Below are positions 26,824 through 37,330 of a stretch of 64,000 nt of DNA, piece by piece. The notes beneath the pieces are model-generated. The model saw only the letters and a program-made list of their open reading frames with translations, was not told the origin of the DNA and searched no databases. Each line of letters opens with the position of its first letter. Position 1 is the stretch's first letter. The stretch covers positions 62,001 through 126,000 of the forward strand of contig NZ_BBNN01000022.1 of the NCBI RefSeq assembly GCF_000829695.1, given 5' to 3'. A program made the position numbers and the translations under genes. Origin of the DNA: Streptomyces sp. NBRC 110035. GTDB taxonomy: Bacteria; Actinomycetota; Actinomycetes; Streptomycetales; Streptomycetaceae.

Positions 26824-28185
26824 TCACATACCGGCGATCAGCTTCTCCACCCGCTCGTCCACCGCACGGAACGGGTCCTTGCACAACACCGTCCGCTGCG
26901 CCTGGTCGTTGAGCTTGAGGTGCACCCAGTCGACGGTGAAGTCCCGCCGCTGCTCCTGCGCCCGGCGGATGAAGTCACCCCGCAGCCGCGCCCGGGTGGT
27001 CTGCGGGGGAACGGACTTGCCCTCGAAGATCTTCATGTCGTTGCAGATCCGGGCGGCCTGCCCCTTCTTCTCGAGCAGGTAGTACAGGCCGCGGCGGCGG
27101 TGGATGTCGTGGTAGGCGAGGTCTATCTGCGCGACCCGCGGATGCGACATGGTCATGTTGTGCTTGGCCCGGTACCGCTCGAGCAGCTTGTACTTCATCA
27201 CCCAGTCGATCTCGGTACCGATACGGTCGAGGTCCTCGGCCTCGATCGCGTCCAGGGTACGGCCCCAGAGCTCGAGCACCTGCTCGACCGTGCCGGTGCG
27301 GGTACCGCGGCGCTCGCAGAAGTCCAGCGCCTTCTCGTAGTACTCCCGCTGCACCTCGAGGGCGGAGGCCTCACGGCCGCTGGCCAGGCGGACCTTGCGG
27401 CGGCCCGTGATGTCGTGGCTCACCTCGCGGATCGCCCGGATCGGGTTCTCCAGCGTGAGGTCACGCATCACCGTGCCCGCCTCGATCATGCGCAGCACCA
27501 GGTCGGTGGCACCGACCTTGAGCAGCATGGTCGTCTCGGACATGTTCGAGTCGCCGACGATGACATGGAGCCGGCGGTACCGCTCGGCGTCCGCGTGCGG
27601 CTCGTCACGCGTGTTGATGATCGGCCGGGACCGGGTCGTCGCCGACGAGACGCCTTCCCAGATGTGCTCGGCCCGCTGGCTGACGCAGTACACCGCGCCA
27701 CGCGGCGTCTGCAGCACCTTCCCGGCGCCGCACAGCAACTGGCGGGTCACCAGGAACGGGATGAGGATGTCCGCGAGCCGGGAGAACTCCCCGTGCCGGG
27801 CCACCAGATAGTTCTCATGACACCCGTACGAGTTACCCGCCGAGTCGGTGTTGTTCTTGAACAGGTAGACGTCGCCCGCGATTCCTTCCTCGTGCAGGCG
27901 TCGTTCGGCGTCCACCAGGAGTCCTTCGAGAATGCGCTCCCCGGCCTTGTCGTGGGTGACCAGCTCGGTCACGTTGTCGCATTCGGGTGTGGCGTATTCC
28001 GGATGCGAACCCACGTCGAGATAGAGGCGGGCACCGTTGCGCAGGAAGACATTGCTGCTGCGGCCCCATGACACGACACGGCGGAAGAGGTACCGCGCCA
28101 CCTCGTCAGGAGACAGGCGGCGCTGTCCCCTGAACGTGCACGTGACGCCGTACTCGTTCTCCAGCCCGAAAATGCGGCGGTCCAT
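26824..28185 (-). CDS. pafA: Pup-protein ligase PafA
   Basis: A 453-residue carboxylate-amine ligase of the glutamine synthetase-like PafA/Dop family. It uses ATP to join the C-terminal Glu of Pup to lysines of target proteins. Diagnostic segments are [13 protein letters not shown] with Mg-binding Glu, [21 protein letters not shown], and [26 protein letters not shown]. The ATG is at 28185, 9 bp downstream of the MFS gene stop. A terminator follows. It is separated from the other proteasome genes by the MFS and LacI genes, which is normal in Streptomyces. Confidence 0.97.
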   Translation of the reverse strand: MDRRIFGLENEYGVTCTFRGQRRLSPDEVARYLFRRVVSWGRSSNVFLRNGARLYLDVGSHPEYATPECDNVTELVTHDKAGERILEGLLVDAERRLHEEGIAGDVYLFKNNTDSAGNSYGCHENYLVARHGEFSRLADILIPFLVTRQLLCGAGKVLQTPRGAVYCVSQRAEHIWEGVSSATTRSRPIINTRDEPHADAERYRRLHVIVGDSNMSETTMLLKVGATDLVLRMIEAGTVMRDLTLENPIRAIREVSHDITGRRKVRLASGREASALEVQREYYEKALDFCERRGTRTGTVEQVLELWGRTLDAIEAEDLDRIGTEIDWVMKYKLLERYRAKHNMTMSHPRVAQIDLAYHDIHRRRGLYYLLEKKGQAARICNDMKIFEGKSVPPQTTRARLRGDFIRRAQEQRRDFTVDWVHLKLNDQAQRTVLCKDPFRAVDERVEKLIAGM

Positions 28186-28194
28186 GACTGAACA

Positions 28195-29454
28195 TTACGC
28201 CCGATCCCCTGAACCCAAACGGGGTTCGACGGCACGGTTCGGATCATTTTCCGAACCGGCCGCGACCAGGGCCCCGTCTGCGGGAACCGCCAATACCCTT
28301 CCGGTCGACAGCAGAACCAGCAGAGCCACGCCACCCGCGACGGCCGGGATCGCGAAACCTCCCTGCGCGCCGCCCGCCTCGACCACCGGCCCGGCCAGGC
28401 CCGTTCCCACCGACGCGCCCACCGTGAACGTCGTCACCAGCCACGAGAACGCCTCCGTGACCGTGCCCGCCGGCGCGTGCCGGTCGATCAGCACGAACGC
28501 GCATGCGATCGCCGGAGCCAGGAAGAGACCGGCGACCACCGCGAGCAGGGTCATCGCCGCCGGCCCCGGCATCAGCGTGAGCGGCAGGTAACACACCGCC
28601 AGGAACGCCACCAGCACCTGCAGTCGCCGCGCCGGCTCCCCCGCCCACCGGCGCGCCCCGTAGGCCGTGCCGCCGACGAGCGCGCCGAACCCCAGGCCCG
28701 CCATCAGCCAGCCGTACACGTGGTCACCGCCGTTCTCGTCCCCGTAGGGCACCGCGGCCACGGTGATGGACCCCATCGCGATGCCGACGAACAGGAAGGC
28801 GCCCAGCAGCGCCAGCAGCCCCGACGAGCGCAGCGCGCCCAGCCAGTGCGCCGCGCGCGGCGCCGACCGCCACGCGCGCGAGGGCTTCGACACCACCACG
28901 GACAGGGCGCCCAGCACCCCCAGCCCGTTCAGCACCAGGAGGGCGGCCTGCGGAGACCACAGCGACGCGCACACCGTGACGAGCAGCGGCCCGACGGTGA
29001 ACATCACCTCCTGGGCCACCGCGTCCATCGCGTACGCCCGGTGCACGTGGTCCTCGCGGTGCAGCACCGACGACCACAGGGCCCGCAGCCCGCCCTCCAG
29101 CGGCGGCGTGAACAGCCCCGCGGCGGCCACCGCCCCGTACGCCGCCGCCCTCGGCTCGATCCCCACGAACGCGAAGGCCGCCATCGCCAGCGCCGACAGC
29201 ACCGCGGCCGGCAACTGCACCCGCGGCTGGCCCCGCAGGTCCACCAGCCGCCCCAGCACCGGCTGCCCCACCGCGTTGGCCACGCCGTACACCGCCGCCA
29301 GGGCGCCGGCCAGACTGTACGAACCGCCCTCCGCGCGGACGAACAGCACGATCGCGATGGCCGCGGTCGCGTTGGGCAGCCGGCCCACCAGCGTGCCCAC
29401 CAGGAGCCGGGTCGCGTGCCGCGCCCGGAGGATCTCCAGGTATCCGGTGGCCAT
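28195..29454 (-). CDS. MFS transporter
   Basis: A 419-residue major facilitator protein with about 12 membrane helices (RLLVGTLVGRLPNATAAIAIVLFVRAEGGSYSLAGALAAVYGVANAVGQPVLGRLVDLRG). The ATG at 29454 has GGAGGG upstream. It is divergent from a LacI-type regulator and lies 9 bp before pafA, so pafA may be read from its promoter. Substrate unknown. Confidence 0.9.
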   Translation of the reverse strand: MATGYLEILRARHATRLLVGTLVGRLPNATAAIAIVLFVRAEGGSYSLAGALAAVYGVANAVGQPVLGRLVDLRGQPRVQLPAAVLSALAMAAFAFVGIEPRAAAYGAVAAAGLFTPPLEGGLRALWSSVLHREDHVHRAYAMDAVAQEVMFTVGPLLVTVCASLWSPQAALLVLNGLGVLGALSVVVSKPSRAWRSAPRAAHWLGALRSSGLLALLGAFLFVGIAMGSITVAAVPYGDENGGDHVYGWLMAGLGFGALVGGTAYGARRWAGEPARRLQVLVAFLAVCYLPLTLMPGPAAMTLLAVVAGLFLAPAIACAFVLIDRHAPAGTVTEAFSWLVTTFTVGASVGTGLAGPVVEAGGAQGGFAIPAVAGGVALLVLLSTGRVLAVPADGALVAAGSENDPNRAVEPRLGSGDRA

Positions 29455-29501
29455 GCGGCACCCTCCATTCACCCGTCGAGGCCTCTCGGAACCTCGGCGT
29501 T

Positions 29502-29530
29502 GTACGTATAACTTCGGTCCTCATACGTAC
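29502..29530. promoter_or_regulatory. Inverted repeat in the MFS/LacI divergent promoter
   Basis: GTACGTAT (29502-29509) and ATACGTAC (29523-29530) form an 8-bp inverted repeat with a 13-bp spacer. It sits mid-way between the two divergent starts and is AT-rich compared with its surroundings. It could be an operator for the LacI protein, though LacI sites usually have a central CG and no long spacer. Confidence 0.5.
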
Positions 29531-29584
29531 CATGGCCGCTGTTCACCCGTCCAGACGGAGTCCAGCCGAAGGAGCGGTACCACG

Positions 29585-30601
29585 GTGGCCCGAGCCCAGA
29601 TCCGCCCCACGAGCCGGGACGTCGCACAGGCCGCCGGCGTCTCCCAGGCCGCCGTCTCCCTCGTCATGGGCGACAAATGGCGCGGCCGCGTCTCGGAGAC
29701 CACCGCACAGCGCGTACGCGAGGCGGCGCACACCCTCGGCTACCGCCCGAACCTGGCCGCCCGCAACCTGCGCCTCGGCCACACCCGCACCGTTCTCCTG
29801 GTCGTCCCCGCCCTCACCACCGAGTTCTTCGCCGGCGTCTACACCGGGGCCGCGCGCGTCGCCGCCCAGCACGGCTTCGGCGTCGTCCTCTACCCCTCCC
29901 CCGAGGGCATCGGCCCCGCCCGCAACCCCTTCGCCTCCGCACAGGCCGCCCTCGACGGCGTCATCGCGTCCTCCATGGCCGCCGACGCCCTCACCGCCAT
30001 CCGCGGCGACCAGCTCCCCCTGGTCATGCTCGACAGCGACCCCACGAGCAACCCGGGCGCCGCGACCGTCAACCTCGACATCGCCGACGGCGTCCGCCAG
30101 ATCACCCGCCATCTCCTGGACCTGGGCCACCGTGGCTTCCTCCATCTGGCGGCCGACATCCCCTCCTGGACCTTCGACGTCCGCGCCCGCGAACTGGCCG
30201 CCCACCTGGCCGCCGTCCCCGGGGCCACCCTGCGCACCGCCCGCTCGCCCATCTCCATCCAGGGCGCCGTCACCGCCGCCCACACCGCCCTGGCCACCCC
30301 CGGCCGGCCCACCGCCGTCGTCTGCGACGACGACCAGCTCGCGGCCGGCGTCTACAAGGCGGCCCGCCGCCTCGGCCTGCGCGTCCCCGACGACCTCTCC
30401 GTCACCGGCCTCGACGACCTGGCCCTGGCCACGGCCCTCGACCCGGAGCTGACCACGGTCCGCCTCGACGCGGAACTCTTCGGCGAACGCGGAATGCAAG
30501 CCCTCCTCGCGGTCCTCGACCACCGCACCCCCGAAGCCGGCGACATCCCCGTCCATCTGGTGCCCCGGGGCTCGACGGCCCCGCCCGCCACGCACCCCTG
30601 A
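29585..30601 (+). CDS. LacI-family transcriptional regulator
   Basis: A 338-residue regulator with an N-terminal LacI HTH (TSRDVAQAAGVSQAAVSLVMGDKWRGRVSETTAQRVREAAHTLGYRPNLAARNLR) and a sugar-binding-like effector domain ending in the conserved GLDDLALATALDPELTTVRLD. The GTG at 29585 is preceded by AAGGAG. It most likely controls the divergent MFS gene, and possibly pafA through it. Inducer unknown. Confidence 0.93.
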   Translation: MARAQIRPTSRDVAQAAGVSQAAVSLVMGDKWRGRVSETTAQRVREAAHTLGYRPNLAARNLRLGHTRTVLLVVPALTTEFFAGVYTGAARVAAQHGFGVVLYPSPEGIGPARNPFASAQAALDGVIASSMAADALTAIRGDQLPLVMLDSDPTSNPGAATVNLDIADGVRQITRHLLDLGHRGFLHLAADIPSWTFDVRARELAAHLAAVPGATLRTARSPISIQGAVTAAHTALATPGRPTAVVCDDDQLAAGVYKAARRLGLRVPDDLSVTGLDDLALATALDPELTTVRLDAELFGERGMQALLAVLDHRTPEAGDIPVHLVPRGSTAPPATHP

Positions 30602-30906
30602 CGCACCATGGCCTGTCCGGCGGATCACGGCGGGGGCGACCGGCGGCATCCTTCCAGCCGGGTCAGCGGGGTGCGGTGCTCGCGCCTGCGAGGCAAAGGA
30701 GAGGTGCGCGCCGGCTTCCACGTCTCCGGCATGCCCCCGGACAGACCGGATGGGGGCGCCCGCCCGCACCGCGGACGCACACCCCCACCGGGCCGCACAG
30801 AACCACCGGGCCACACAGGCCCGCCGCCTCATCCGAACGAGCCGGGCACCGGCCGGTTCCACCCCTTGACCTCCGGGGTGCCCTCGGACGGCCCCCCGGG
30901 CGCGCC
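30602..30906. other. Intergenic stretch between convergent lacI and prcA
   Basis: About 305 bp with no recognisable gene. A short hairpin CACCCC/GGGGTG (30862-30882) lies about 25 bases past the prcA stop and may end the proteasome operon. Confidence 0.55.
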
Positions 30907-31662
30907 TCAGGCCTCGTCCTCCGCCTCCACATCGGCCTCCGCCTCGGACGCCGTCTCCGCGCCGTCGGCCGCCAGCAGGCGCGCCAGCTGCCGGCCGGTG
31001 ATGCGCTTGAACTTCCGCTGCTGCGGCCGCGTACGGTCCAGCACGGCCACTTCCAGCCGCTCCGCGGGAATCTCCCGCTCACTGCCGTTCGTGTCCCGCG
31101 ACAGCGACTGCACCGCCAGCGCCAGCGCCTCGGCCAGCGTCATGCCGTCCCGGTGCCGCTGGTCCAGATAGCCGCTGATCTGCTCCGCGTTGCCCCCCAC
31201 CGCCACCGAGCCGTGCTCGTCGACGATGGAACCGTCGTGCGGCAGCCGGTAGATCTGGTCGCCCTCCGGGGTCTCCCCGACCTCGGCCACCACCAGCTCC
31301 ACCTCGTACGGCTTCTCCGCCGCGCTCGAGAAGATCGTGCCCAGCGTCTGCGCGTACACGTTCGCCAGGCCCCGGGCCGTCACGTCGTCCCGGTCGTAGG
31401 TGTAACCCCGCAGGTCGGCGTAGCGCACACCGCCGATCCGCAGATTCTCGTACTCGTTGTACTTGCCGGCGGCCGCGAAGCCGATCCGGTCGTAGATCTC
31501 GCTGAACTTGTGCAGCGCACGGGACGGGTTCTCACCGACGAACACGATGCCGTCGGCATACTGCAGCACGACCAGACTGCGGCCGCGCGCGATGCCCTTG
31601 CGGGCGTACTCCGCCCGGTCGGCCATCGCCTGCTGGGGTGAGACATAGAACGGCGTCGACAC
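30907..31662 (-). CDS. prcA: 20S proteasome alpha subunit PrcA
   Basis: A 251-residue alpha-type proteasome subunit. It begins with the gate-forming segment [29 protein letters not shown] and has the alpha-type [30 protein letters not shown] block. The C-terminal 20 residues are acidic. Alpha rings cap the beta rings and dock Arc. The GTG at 31662 lies 61 bp below prcB. Confidence 0.97.
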   Translation of the reverse strand: MSTPFYVSPQQAMADRAEYARKGIARGRSLVVLQYADGIVFVGENPSRALHKFSEIYDRIGFAAAGKYNEYENLRIGGVRYADLRGYTYDRDDVTARGLANVYAQTLGTIFSSAAEKPYEVELVVAEVGETPEGDQIYRLPHDGSIVDEHGSVAVGGNAEQISGYLDQRHRDGMTLAEALALAVQSLSRDTNGSEREIPAERLEVAVLDRTRPQQRKFKRITGRQLARLLAADGAETASEAEADVEAEDEA

Positions 31663-31723
31663 GGATCAACCGTCCCTTTCTGTCGAAGTCACTGGATGGA
31701 GGACCGTCACCAACGAACCGCGC

Positions 31724-32569
31724 CTACAGCAACGGGGCACGCGGACCGTCGGGCTGCTCCAGCCGCCGCTCCAGCACCGTCCGGGCGACCTCGGACGCCT
31801 CGTCCTCGGAGAGCCGGCGGAAGCCGTCCTCGGTGATCACCGTGACAATCGGGTAGATCCGCCGGGCGACGTCGGGACCGCCGGTCGCCGAGTCGTCGTC
31901 CGCGGCGTCGTAGAGGGCCTGCACCACCAGAGTGGTCGTCTCGGCCTCGCTCAGATCACCCCGGAAGAGCTTCTTCATGGCATTGCGCGCGAAGACCGAC
32001 CCGGAACCGGTGGCCGCGTATCCCTGCTCCTCCGAACGCCCGCCCGTGACGTCGTAGGAGAAGATCCGCCCCTTCCCCCGGTCCACGTCGTATCCCGCGA
32101 ACAGCGGGACCACGGCCAGACCCTGCAGGGCCATCGCGAGGTTGGAACGGATCATGGTCGACAGCCGGTTCGCCTTGCCCTCCAGGGACAGCTGCGCGCC
32201 CTCGACCTTCTCGAAGTGCTCCAGCTCCAGCTGGAACAGCTTCACCATCTCCACGGCGAGCCCCGCCGTGCCGGCGATGCCCACCGCCGAGTACTCGTCC
32301 GCGGGGAACACCTTCTCGATGTCCCGCTGGGCGATGACATTGCCCATGGTGGCCCGGCGGTCACCGGCGAGCACCACCCCGCCGGGGAAGCTCGCAGCCA
32401 CGATCGTGGTGCCGTGCGGCGCCTCGATCACACCCTGGAGCGGCGGCAGTTGCCGCTTCCCCGGGAGCATCTCGGGCTGGTGCCCGGAGAGGAAGTCCAT
32501 GAAGGACGACGACCCGGGCGTCAGGAAGGCAGCCGGTAGACGCCCGGTGCCACGAGTGTTGGCTTCCAC
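31724..32569 (-). CDS. prcB: 20S proteasome beta subunit PrcB
   Basis: A 281-residue beta subunit made as a precursor. Autocleavage is expected after Gly53 in [15 protein letters not shown], exposing catalytic Thr54; Lys and Asp of the active site lie in the following segments ([13 protein letters not shown]). The 53-residue propeptide equals that known for S. coelicolor. The GTG at 32569 has GGAAGGA upstream and lies inside the 3' end of the endonuclease VII-like gene (49-base overlap). Confidence 0.97.
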   Translation of the reverse strand: MEANTRGTGRLPAAFLTPGSSSFMDFLSGHQPEMLPGKRQLPPLQGVIEAPHGTTIVAASFPGGVVLAGDRRATMGNVIAQRDIEKVFPADEYSAVGIAGTAGLAVEMVKLFQLELEHFEKVEGAQLSLEGKANRLSTMIRSNLAMALQGLAVVPLFAGYDVDRGKGRIFSYDVTGGRSEEQGYAATGSGSVFARNAMKKLFRGDLSEAETTTLVVQALYDAADDDSATGGPDVARRIYPIVTVITEDGFRRLSEDEASEVARTVLERRLEQPDGPRAPLL

Positions 32570-33126
32570 GCGATTCCTTCCACGTAAGCAGCAGCCCGCC
32601 TTATGGCATCGGGCCGGTCCTTGAACTGCCCCAGCGCGGCATTGCAGCTGAAGCACGGTACGCCACGGACCCTACCCGTCCCGTGGCCGTGATCCACATG
32701 TGCGGCCGGGACGGACGGACATGCGCGGCGGGCACCCCCTTGCGAGGCGATCGGTCCGTCGCACCCGGCTTCGGTGATGCCGTACTGGCGCCTCAGGTGG
32801 TCCTGCCGCCCCTGGACCGTGCTGCACGCCGTGCAGCGCGTCGAGAGACCGTCGGACGCGCCCGCACGACGGTGCCACTCGCCGTGAGGCCCGATCTCGC
32901 CGCACGTCCGGCAGAGCCTGTGTCCGGCCGGGACGTCCGCCTTCTCGCGCGCGGCCTTCCCCATGGCCTCCCGGCGGCGCCGGGAGCGCGCGGCACCGTA
33001 CTTCGCCACGCACTCCCGGCAGTGCGCCTGGAGGCCGCCACGTCGATTCCCGTCACGCGCGCATGCAGCTGCGGGAAGCCCACGCCTGCACTTCCTGCAC
33101 TGCTTCACGTTCGACTCGCCAGCCAC
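32521..33126 (-). CDS. Endonuclease VII-like nuclease within the proteasome operon
   Basis: A 201-residue protein with two zinc-knuckle pairs in its N-terminal half (CRKC with CREC; CRTC with CTAC) and a C-terminal endonuclease VII/HNH-type module ([28 protein letters not shown]). Phage T4 endonuclease VII resolves branched DNA. The His-Asp-His and the final Cys pair expected for metal and catalysis are present. Start is uncertain: GTG at 33126 after a G-rich Shine-Dalgarno, or GTG at 33111 (KQCRKCRRG). It lies between pup and prcB and its end overlaps prcB by 49 bases in another frame. The same arrangement is known from S. coelicolor (SCO1645). Its role is unknown. Confidence 0.85.
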   Translation of the reverse strand: MAGESNVKQCRKCRRGLPAAACARDGNRRGGLQAHCRECVAKYGAARSRRRREAMGKAAREKADVPAGHRLCRTCGEIGPHGEWHRRAGASDGLSTRCTACSTVQGRQDHLRRQYGITEAGCDGPIASQGGARRACPSVPAAHVDHGHGTGRVRGVPCFSCNAALGQFKDRPDAIRRAAAYVEGIAWKPTLVAPGVYRLPS

Positions 33127-33176
33127 CCTTCCCCCCCGACACCTTCGTTTCAAAGGAGAGGCGACCGAGTGGACCT

Positions 33177-33392
33177 TTACTGCCCGCCTTTTTGCACGAA
33201 GCTTCGCACGAAATCCTCGGCGTTGGCCTCGAGTACGTCGTCGATCTCGTCGAGGACGTCGTCCACGTCGTCGCTCAGCTTCTCCTGGCGCTCCTTGAGG
33301 TCCTCGGATGCCTGCGCCTCGGGCGCCTCCTCGACCTCCTCGGTGGAGCGCGTCGCCTTCTGCTGTCCGCCGCCGGTGTCCTTGGTCGCCAT
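33177..33392 (-). CDS. pup: Prokaryotic ubiquitin-like protein Pup
   Basis: A 71-residue, acidic, largely disordered protein ending in Gly-Gly-Gln. Dop must deamidate the final Gln to Glu before PafA can ligate it. The central helix-forming region (LSDDVDDVLDEIDDVLEANAEDFVRSFVQKGGQ) is the Arc-binding part. A short inverted repeat GACCCT/AGGGTC (33429-33446) lies about 40 bp upstream. Confidence 0.98.
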   Translation of the reverse strand: MATKDTGGGQQKATRSTEEVEEAPEAQASEDLKERQEKLSDDVDDVLDEIDDVLEANAEDFVRSFVQKGGQ

Positions 33393-33555
33393 AACCCCTC
33401 ACCCCGCTCGGTTCGACGTTCTTGATCAGACCCTACAAGCAGGGTCCGACTTCGGCCCCGCAGTTCCTCCAACGTACGGCGGCCACCTCGATGATTCCCT
33501 GCCGCCGGACTTTCCACCCCGGCCGGCCGGTCCCTCCCGGTGCCGCGATCGTGTT

Positions 33556-35067
33556 TCAGTTCCCGGAGAGCACCCTGACCAGGTCTTCCGCCGTGCGGCA
33601 ACGGTCCAGGAGCTCCTTGACGTGATTACGCGTTCCGCGAAGCGGTTCCAGGGTTGGGACCCGCTGGAGCGAGTCCCGGCCCGGCAGATCGAAGATCACC
33701 GAGTCCCAGGAGGCCGCCGCGACGTCGTCCGCGTACTGCTCCAGGCAGCGTCCGCGGAAGTAGGCGCGGGTGTCCTCCGGCGGCTTCGTCCGGGCCCGCT
33801 CCACCTCGGTCTCGTCCAGCAGCCGTTTCATGCGGCCGCGGGCGACGAGGCGGTTGTAGAGCCCCTTGTCGGGGCGTACGTCGGCGTACTGGAGGTCGAC
33901 GAGGTGCAGTCGGGCGGCGTCCCAGTCCAGTCCGTCCCTGCGCCGGTAGCCCTCCATGACCTCCCGCTTGGCGACCCAGTCCAGCTCGCCGGCCAGGCTC
34001 ATGGGGTCGTTCTCCAGACGGTTGAGGGTGTCCTCCCAGCGGGTCAGGACGTCCTTGGTCTGGTCGTCGGCGTCGGCTCCGTACCGTTCCTCGACGTACT
34101 TGCGGGCGAGTTCGTAGTACTCCATCTGGAGCTGGACGGCGGTGAGTGTGCGGCCGCTGCGGAGCGTGACCAGCCGCTTGAGGGTGGGGTCGTGGGAGAC
34201 CCGGTGCAGCGTCCGTACGGGCTGGTCGACCGCGAGGTCCACGGCGATGAAGCCGTCCTCGATCATCGACAGGACCAGCGCGGTGGTGCCGAGCTTCAGG
34301 TAGGTCGAGATCTCGGACAGGTTCGCGTCGCCGATGATCACATGGAGCCGGCGGTGCTTCTCGGCGTCGGCGTGGGGTTCGTCGCGGGTGTTGATGATGG
34401 GCCGCTTCAGCGTGGTCTCGAGGCCGACCTCGACCTCGAAGTAGTCCGCGCGCTGGCTGAGCTGGAAGCCGTGCTCGTGGCCGTCCTGGCCGACGCCGAC
34501 GCGTCCTGCGCCGGTGAAGACCTGGCGCGAGACGAAGAACGGGGTGAGGTGGCGGACGATGTCCGAGAAGGGCGTCTCCCGCTTCATCAGGTAGTTCTCG
34601 TGGGTGCCGTAGGAGGCGCCCTTGTTGTCGGTGTTGTTCTTGTACAGGTGGATGGGCTGCGCGCCCGGCAGCGCGGCGGCCCGTTCGGCGGCCTCGGCCA
34701 TGATCCGCTCACCGGCCTTGTCCCAGAGGACGGCGTCGCGGGGGTTGGTGACCTCGGGGGCGCTGTACTCGGGGTGTGCGTGGTCGACGTAGAGCCGCGC
34801 GCCGTTGGTGAGGATGACGTTGGCGAGGCCGATGTCCTCGTCGGTGAGCTGGGTGGAGTCGGCCGACTCGCGGGCGAGGTCGAAGCCTCGCGCGTCCCGC
34901 AGCGGGTTCTCCTCCTCGAAGTCCCAGCGGGCTCGGCGGGCCCGGTGCATCGCCGCCGCGTAGGCGTTCACGATCTGGGACGAGGTGAGCATGGCATTGG
35001 CGTTGGGGTGGCCGGGGACGGAGATCCCGTACTCCGTCTCGATGCCCATTACTCGCCGTACGGTCAT
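33556..35067 (-). CDS. dop: Pup deamidase/depupylase Dop
   Basis: A 503-residue PafA paralogue that deamidates Pup and removes it from substrates. It has GIETEYGIS, the Dop-loop region ([37 protein letters not shown]), [20 protein letters not shown] and [26 protein letters not shown]. It is the first gene of the dop-pup-endonuclease-prcB-prcA run. A terminator separates it from arc. Confidence 0.97.
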   Translation of the reverse strand: MTVRRVMGIETEYGISVPGHPNANAMLTSSQIVNAYAAAMHRARRARWDFEEENPLRDARGFDLARESADSTQLTDEDIGLANVILTNGARLYVDHAHPEYSAPEVTNPRDAVLWDKAGERIMAEAAERAAALPGAQPIHLYKNNTDNKGASYGTHENYLMKRETPFSDIVRHLTPFFVSRQVFTGAGRVGVGQDGHEHGFQLSQRADYFEVEVGLETTLKRPIINTRDEPHADAEKHRRLHVIIGDANLSEISTYLKLGTTALVLSMIEDGFIAVDLAVDQPVRTLHRVSHDPTLKRLVTLRSGRTLTAVQLQMEYYELARKYVEERYGADADDQTKDVLTRWEDTLNRLENDPMSLAGELDWVAKREVMEGYRRRDGLDWDAARLHLVDLQYADVRPDKGLYNRLVARGRMKRLLDETEVERARTKPPEDTRAYFRGRCLEQYADDVAAASWDSVIFDLPGRDSLQRVPTLEPLRGTRNHVKELLDRCRTAEDLVRVLSGN

Positions 35068-35250
35068 GCGGCCCTCCTTGCTCGGCGGCGTCCCCGGTCG
35101 GGGGCGCTGCTGAAGTACCGCTGGCGCTCCGGTGCGTGTGCGGTGCCCGTCCCCGCACTGTGCGACTCGGCGGTACCGAAGAGCCTAGAACGCCTTTGCG
35201 CCGGTGGGGAGATCATTTGCGTCATTGCTGTGTTCCGGTGGTGGCTGCAG

Positions 35251-35292
35251 AAAACAGTGGGCTGCGGGTACCCGTCGAGGGCACCCGCAGCC
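35251..35292 (-). terminator. Rho-independent terminator after arc
   Basis: A 14-bp stem with one mismatch (35260-35273 with 35279-35292, loop GTCGA) is followed on the minus strand by a run of four T within CACTGTTTTC. It separates arc from the dop promoter. Confidence 0.85.
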
Positions 35293-35302
35293 ACCCTGCT
35301 TT

Positions 35303-37069
35303 TTACAGGTACTGACCGGTGTTTGCCACCGTGTCGATGGAGCGTCCGGTGTCCGATCCCTGCTTTCCGGTGATGAGGGTGCGGATGTACACGATCCGCT
35401 CGCCCTTCTTTCCGGAGATCCGGGCCCAGTCGTCGGGGTTGGTGGTGTTGGGCAGGTCCTCGTTCTCCTTGAACTCGTCCACGCAGGCCTGGAGCAGGTG
35501 GGAGACGCGGAGGCCCTTCTGGCTTTTCTCGAGGAAGTCCTTGATCGCCATCTTCTTGGCGCGGCCGACGATGTTCTCGATCATGGCGCCGGAGTTGAAG
35601 TCCTTGAAGTAGAGGACTTCTTTGTCGCCGTTGGCGTAGGTGACTTCCAGGAAGCGGTTTTCCTCGGTTTCGGCGTACATGTGTTCCACCGCGGTCTGGA
35701 TCATGCTCTGGACCGTGACGTCCCGGTCGCTGCCGTGCTCGGCGAGGTCGTCGCCGTGCAGCGGGAGGCGCTGGGTGAGGTACTTGCCGAAGATGTCCTT
35801 GGCCGCCTCGGCGTCCGGACGTTCGATCTTGATCTTCACGTCGAGCCGGCCGGGGCGCAGGATGGCGGGGTCGATCATGTCCTCGCGGTTGGAGGCACCG
35901 ATCACGACCACGTTCTGCAGGCCTTCCACGCCGTCGATCTCGGCGAGGAGCTGCGGGACGATCGTGTTCTCCACGTCGGAGCTGACGCCGGAGCCGCGGG
36001 TGCGGAAGAGGGATTCCATCTCGTCGAAGAAGACGATGACGGGGGTGCCCTCGCTGGCCTTCTCGCGGGCCCGCTGGAAGACGAGACGGATCTGCCGCTC
36101 GGTCTCGCCGACGTACTTGTTGAGGAGCTCGGGACCCTTGATGTTGAGGAAGAAGCTCTTGCCGGCGGCCACTCCGGTCACTTCGGCGACCTTCTTGGCC
36201 AGCGAGTTGGCCACGGCCTTGGCGATGAGCGTCTTGCCGCATCCCGGGGGCCCGTAGAGCAGGACACCCTTGGGCGGACGCAGTTCGTGCTCCTTGAACA
36301 GGTCCGGGTAGAGGTAGGGCAGCTCGACGGCGTCGCGGATGGCTTCGATCTGGTTGCCGAGGCCACCGATCTGCTCGTAGCCGATGTCGGGGACTTCCTC
36401 GAGGACGAGTTCCTCGACCTCGCTCTTGGGCACGACCTCGTAGACGTACCCGGAGCGGGGTTCGAGCAGGAGTGCGTCGCCGGGACGGATGGTGATGCCC
36501 AGCAGCGGTTCGGCGAGCCGGACCACGCGCTCCTCGTCGGTGTGGCCGAGGACGAGTGCTCGTTCGCCGTCCTCGAGGATCTCCTTGAGGGTGACGATGT
36601 CGCCGACGCGCTCGAACTGCATGGCCTCGACCACGTTGAGCGCTTCGTTGAGCATGACTTCCTGGCCGCGCCGGAGCTCGTCCAGGTCGATGCCGGGGCT
36701 CACGTTCACCCGGAGCTTTCTGCCGCCGGTGAAGATGTCGGCGGTGCCGTCCTCGTTGGCCATGAGGAAGACTCCGAAACCGGCCGGGGGCTGTGCGAGC
36801 CGGTCGACCTCCTCCTTGAGGGCCACGATCTGGTCGCGGGCCTCGCGGAGTGTGCCGGCGAGTCGTTCGTTCTGGGCGGACACGCCGGCCAGGTTGGTCT
36901 GCAGCTCGACGATCCGCTCTTCGAGAATCCTCGTGTGTCGCGGAGAGTCGGCGAGCTTGCGGCGCAGGACGGCGATCTCCTGCTCAAGATAGGCAATCTG
37001 CCCGGCCGGGTCCTCGGACCCGCGTCCTGGGCGGATGCCGCGGTTCATGTCGTCGTCGTGGGCTGCCAC
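35303..37069 (-). CDS. arc: Proteasome-activating AAA+ ATPase Arc (Mpa)
   Basis: A 588-residue AAA+ unfoldase that captures pupylated proteins and feeds them into the 20S core. It has an N-terminal coiled coil (about residues 20-95; [30 protein letters not shown]), OB-fold domains, Walker A GPPGCGKT (about 272-279), Walker B FFDEMES (about 347) and a C-terminal gate-opening tail ending GQYL. The GTG at 37069 fits the Shine-Dalgarno GGAGG 8-12 bases upstream; the frame is open six codons further. It is divergent from the ferredoxin gene. Confidence 0.97.
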   Translation of the reverse strand: MAAHDDDMNRGIRPGRGSEDPAGQIAYLEQEIAVLRRKLADSPRHTRILEERIVELQTNLAGVSAQNERLAGTLREARDQIVALKEEVDRLAQPPAGFGVFLMANEDGTADIFTGGRKLRVNVSPGIDLDELRRGQEVMLNEALNVVEAMQFERVGDIVTLKEILEDGERALVLGHTDEERVVRLAEPLLGITIRPGDALLLEPRSGYVYEVVPKSEVEELVLEEVPDIGYEQIGGLGNQIEAIRDAVELPYLYPDLFKEHELRPPKGVLLYGPPGCGKTLIAKAVANSLAKKVAEVTGVAAGKSFFLNIKGPELLNKYVGETERQIRLVFQRAREKASEGTPVIVFFDEMESLFRTRGSGVSSDVENTIVPQLLAEIDGVEGLQNVVVIGASNREDMIDPAILRPGRLDVKIKIERPDAEAAKDIFGKYLTQRLPLHGDDLAEHGSDRDVTVQSMIQTAVEHMYAETEENRFLEVTYANGDKEVLYFKDFNSGAMIENIVGRAKKMAIKDFLEKSQKGLRVSHLLQACVDEFKENEDLPNTTNPDDWARISGKKGERIVYIRTLITGKQGSDTGRSIDTVANTGQYL

Positions 37070-37330
37070 GGTCCTCACCTCCTCCAAGGGGAGCTGGACG
37101 CTTCCAGACCCTACCTGGGCGGATGTCGATTGAAACCCCTAGATCACAAAGACGGTCGGGGTGTGTCCGATCTTCACCCTTGCGCTCTCCCTCACGCCAG
37201 GGGAATACCCAGCGAGGATGACGGGAACCCCGGCGAGGGTAGGGTCGATGTGTTCAACACCCGTCGGAGCTGGCCGGATTCCCGCCCGGTCCGACGCGTG
37301 GGACCGGGATGCGGCAAGACGGCAGGAGAG

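Noticed and set aside
32683..35373. A plus-strand open frame opposite pup and dop
   Set aside because: Antisense shadow; the minus strand has unmistakable dop and pup.
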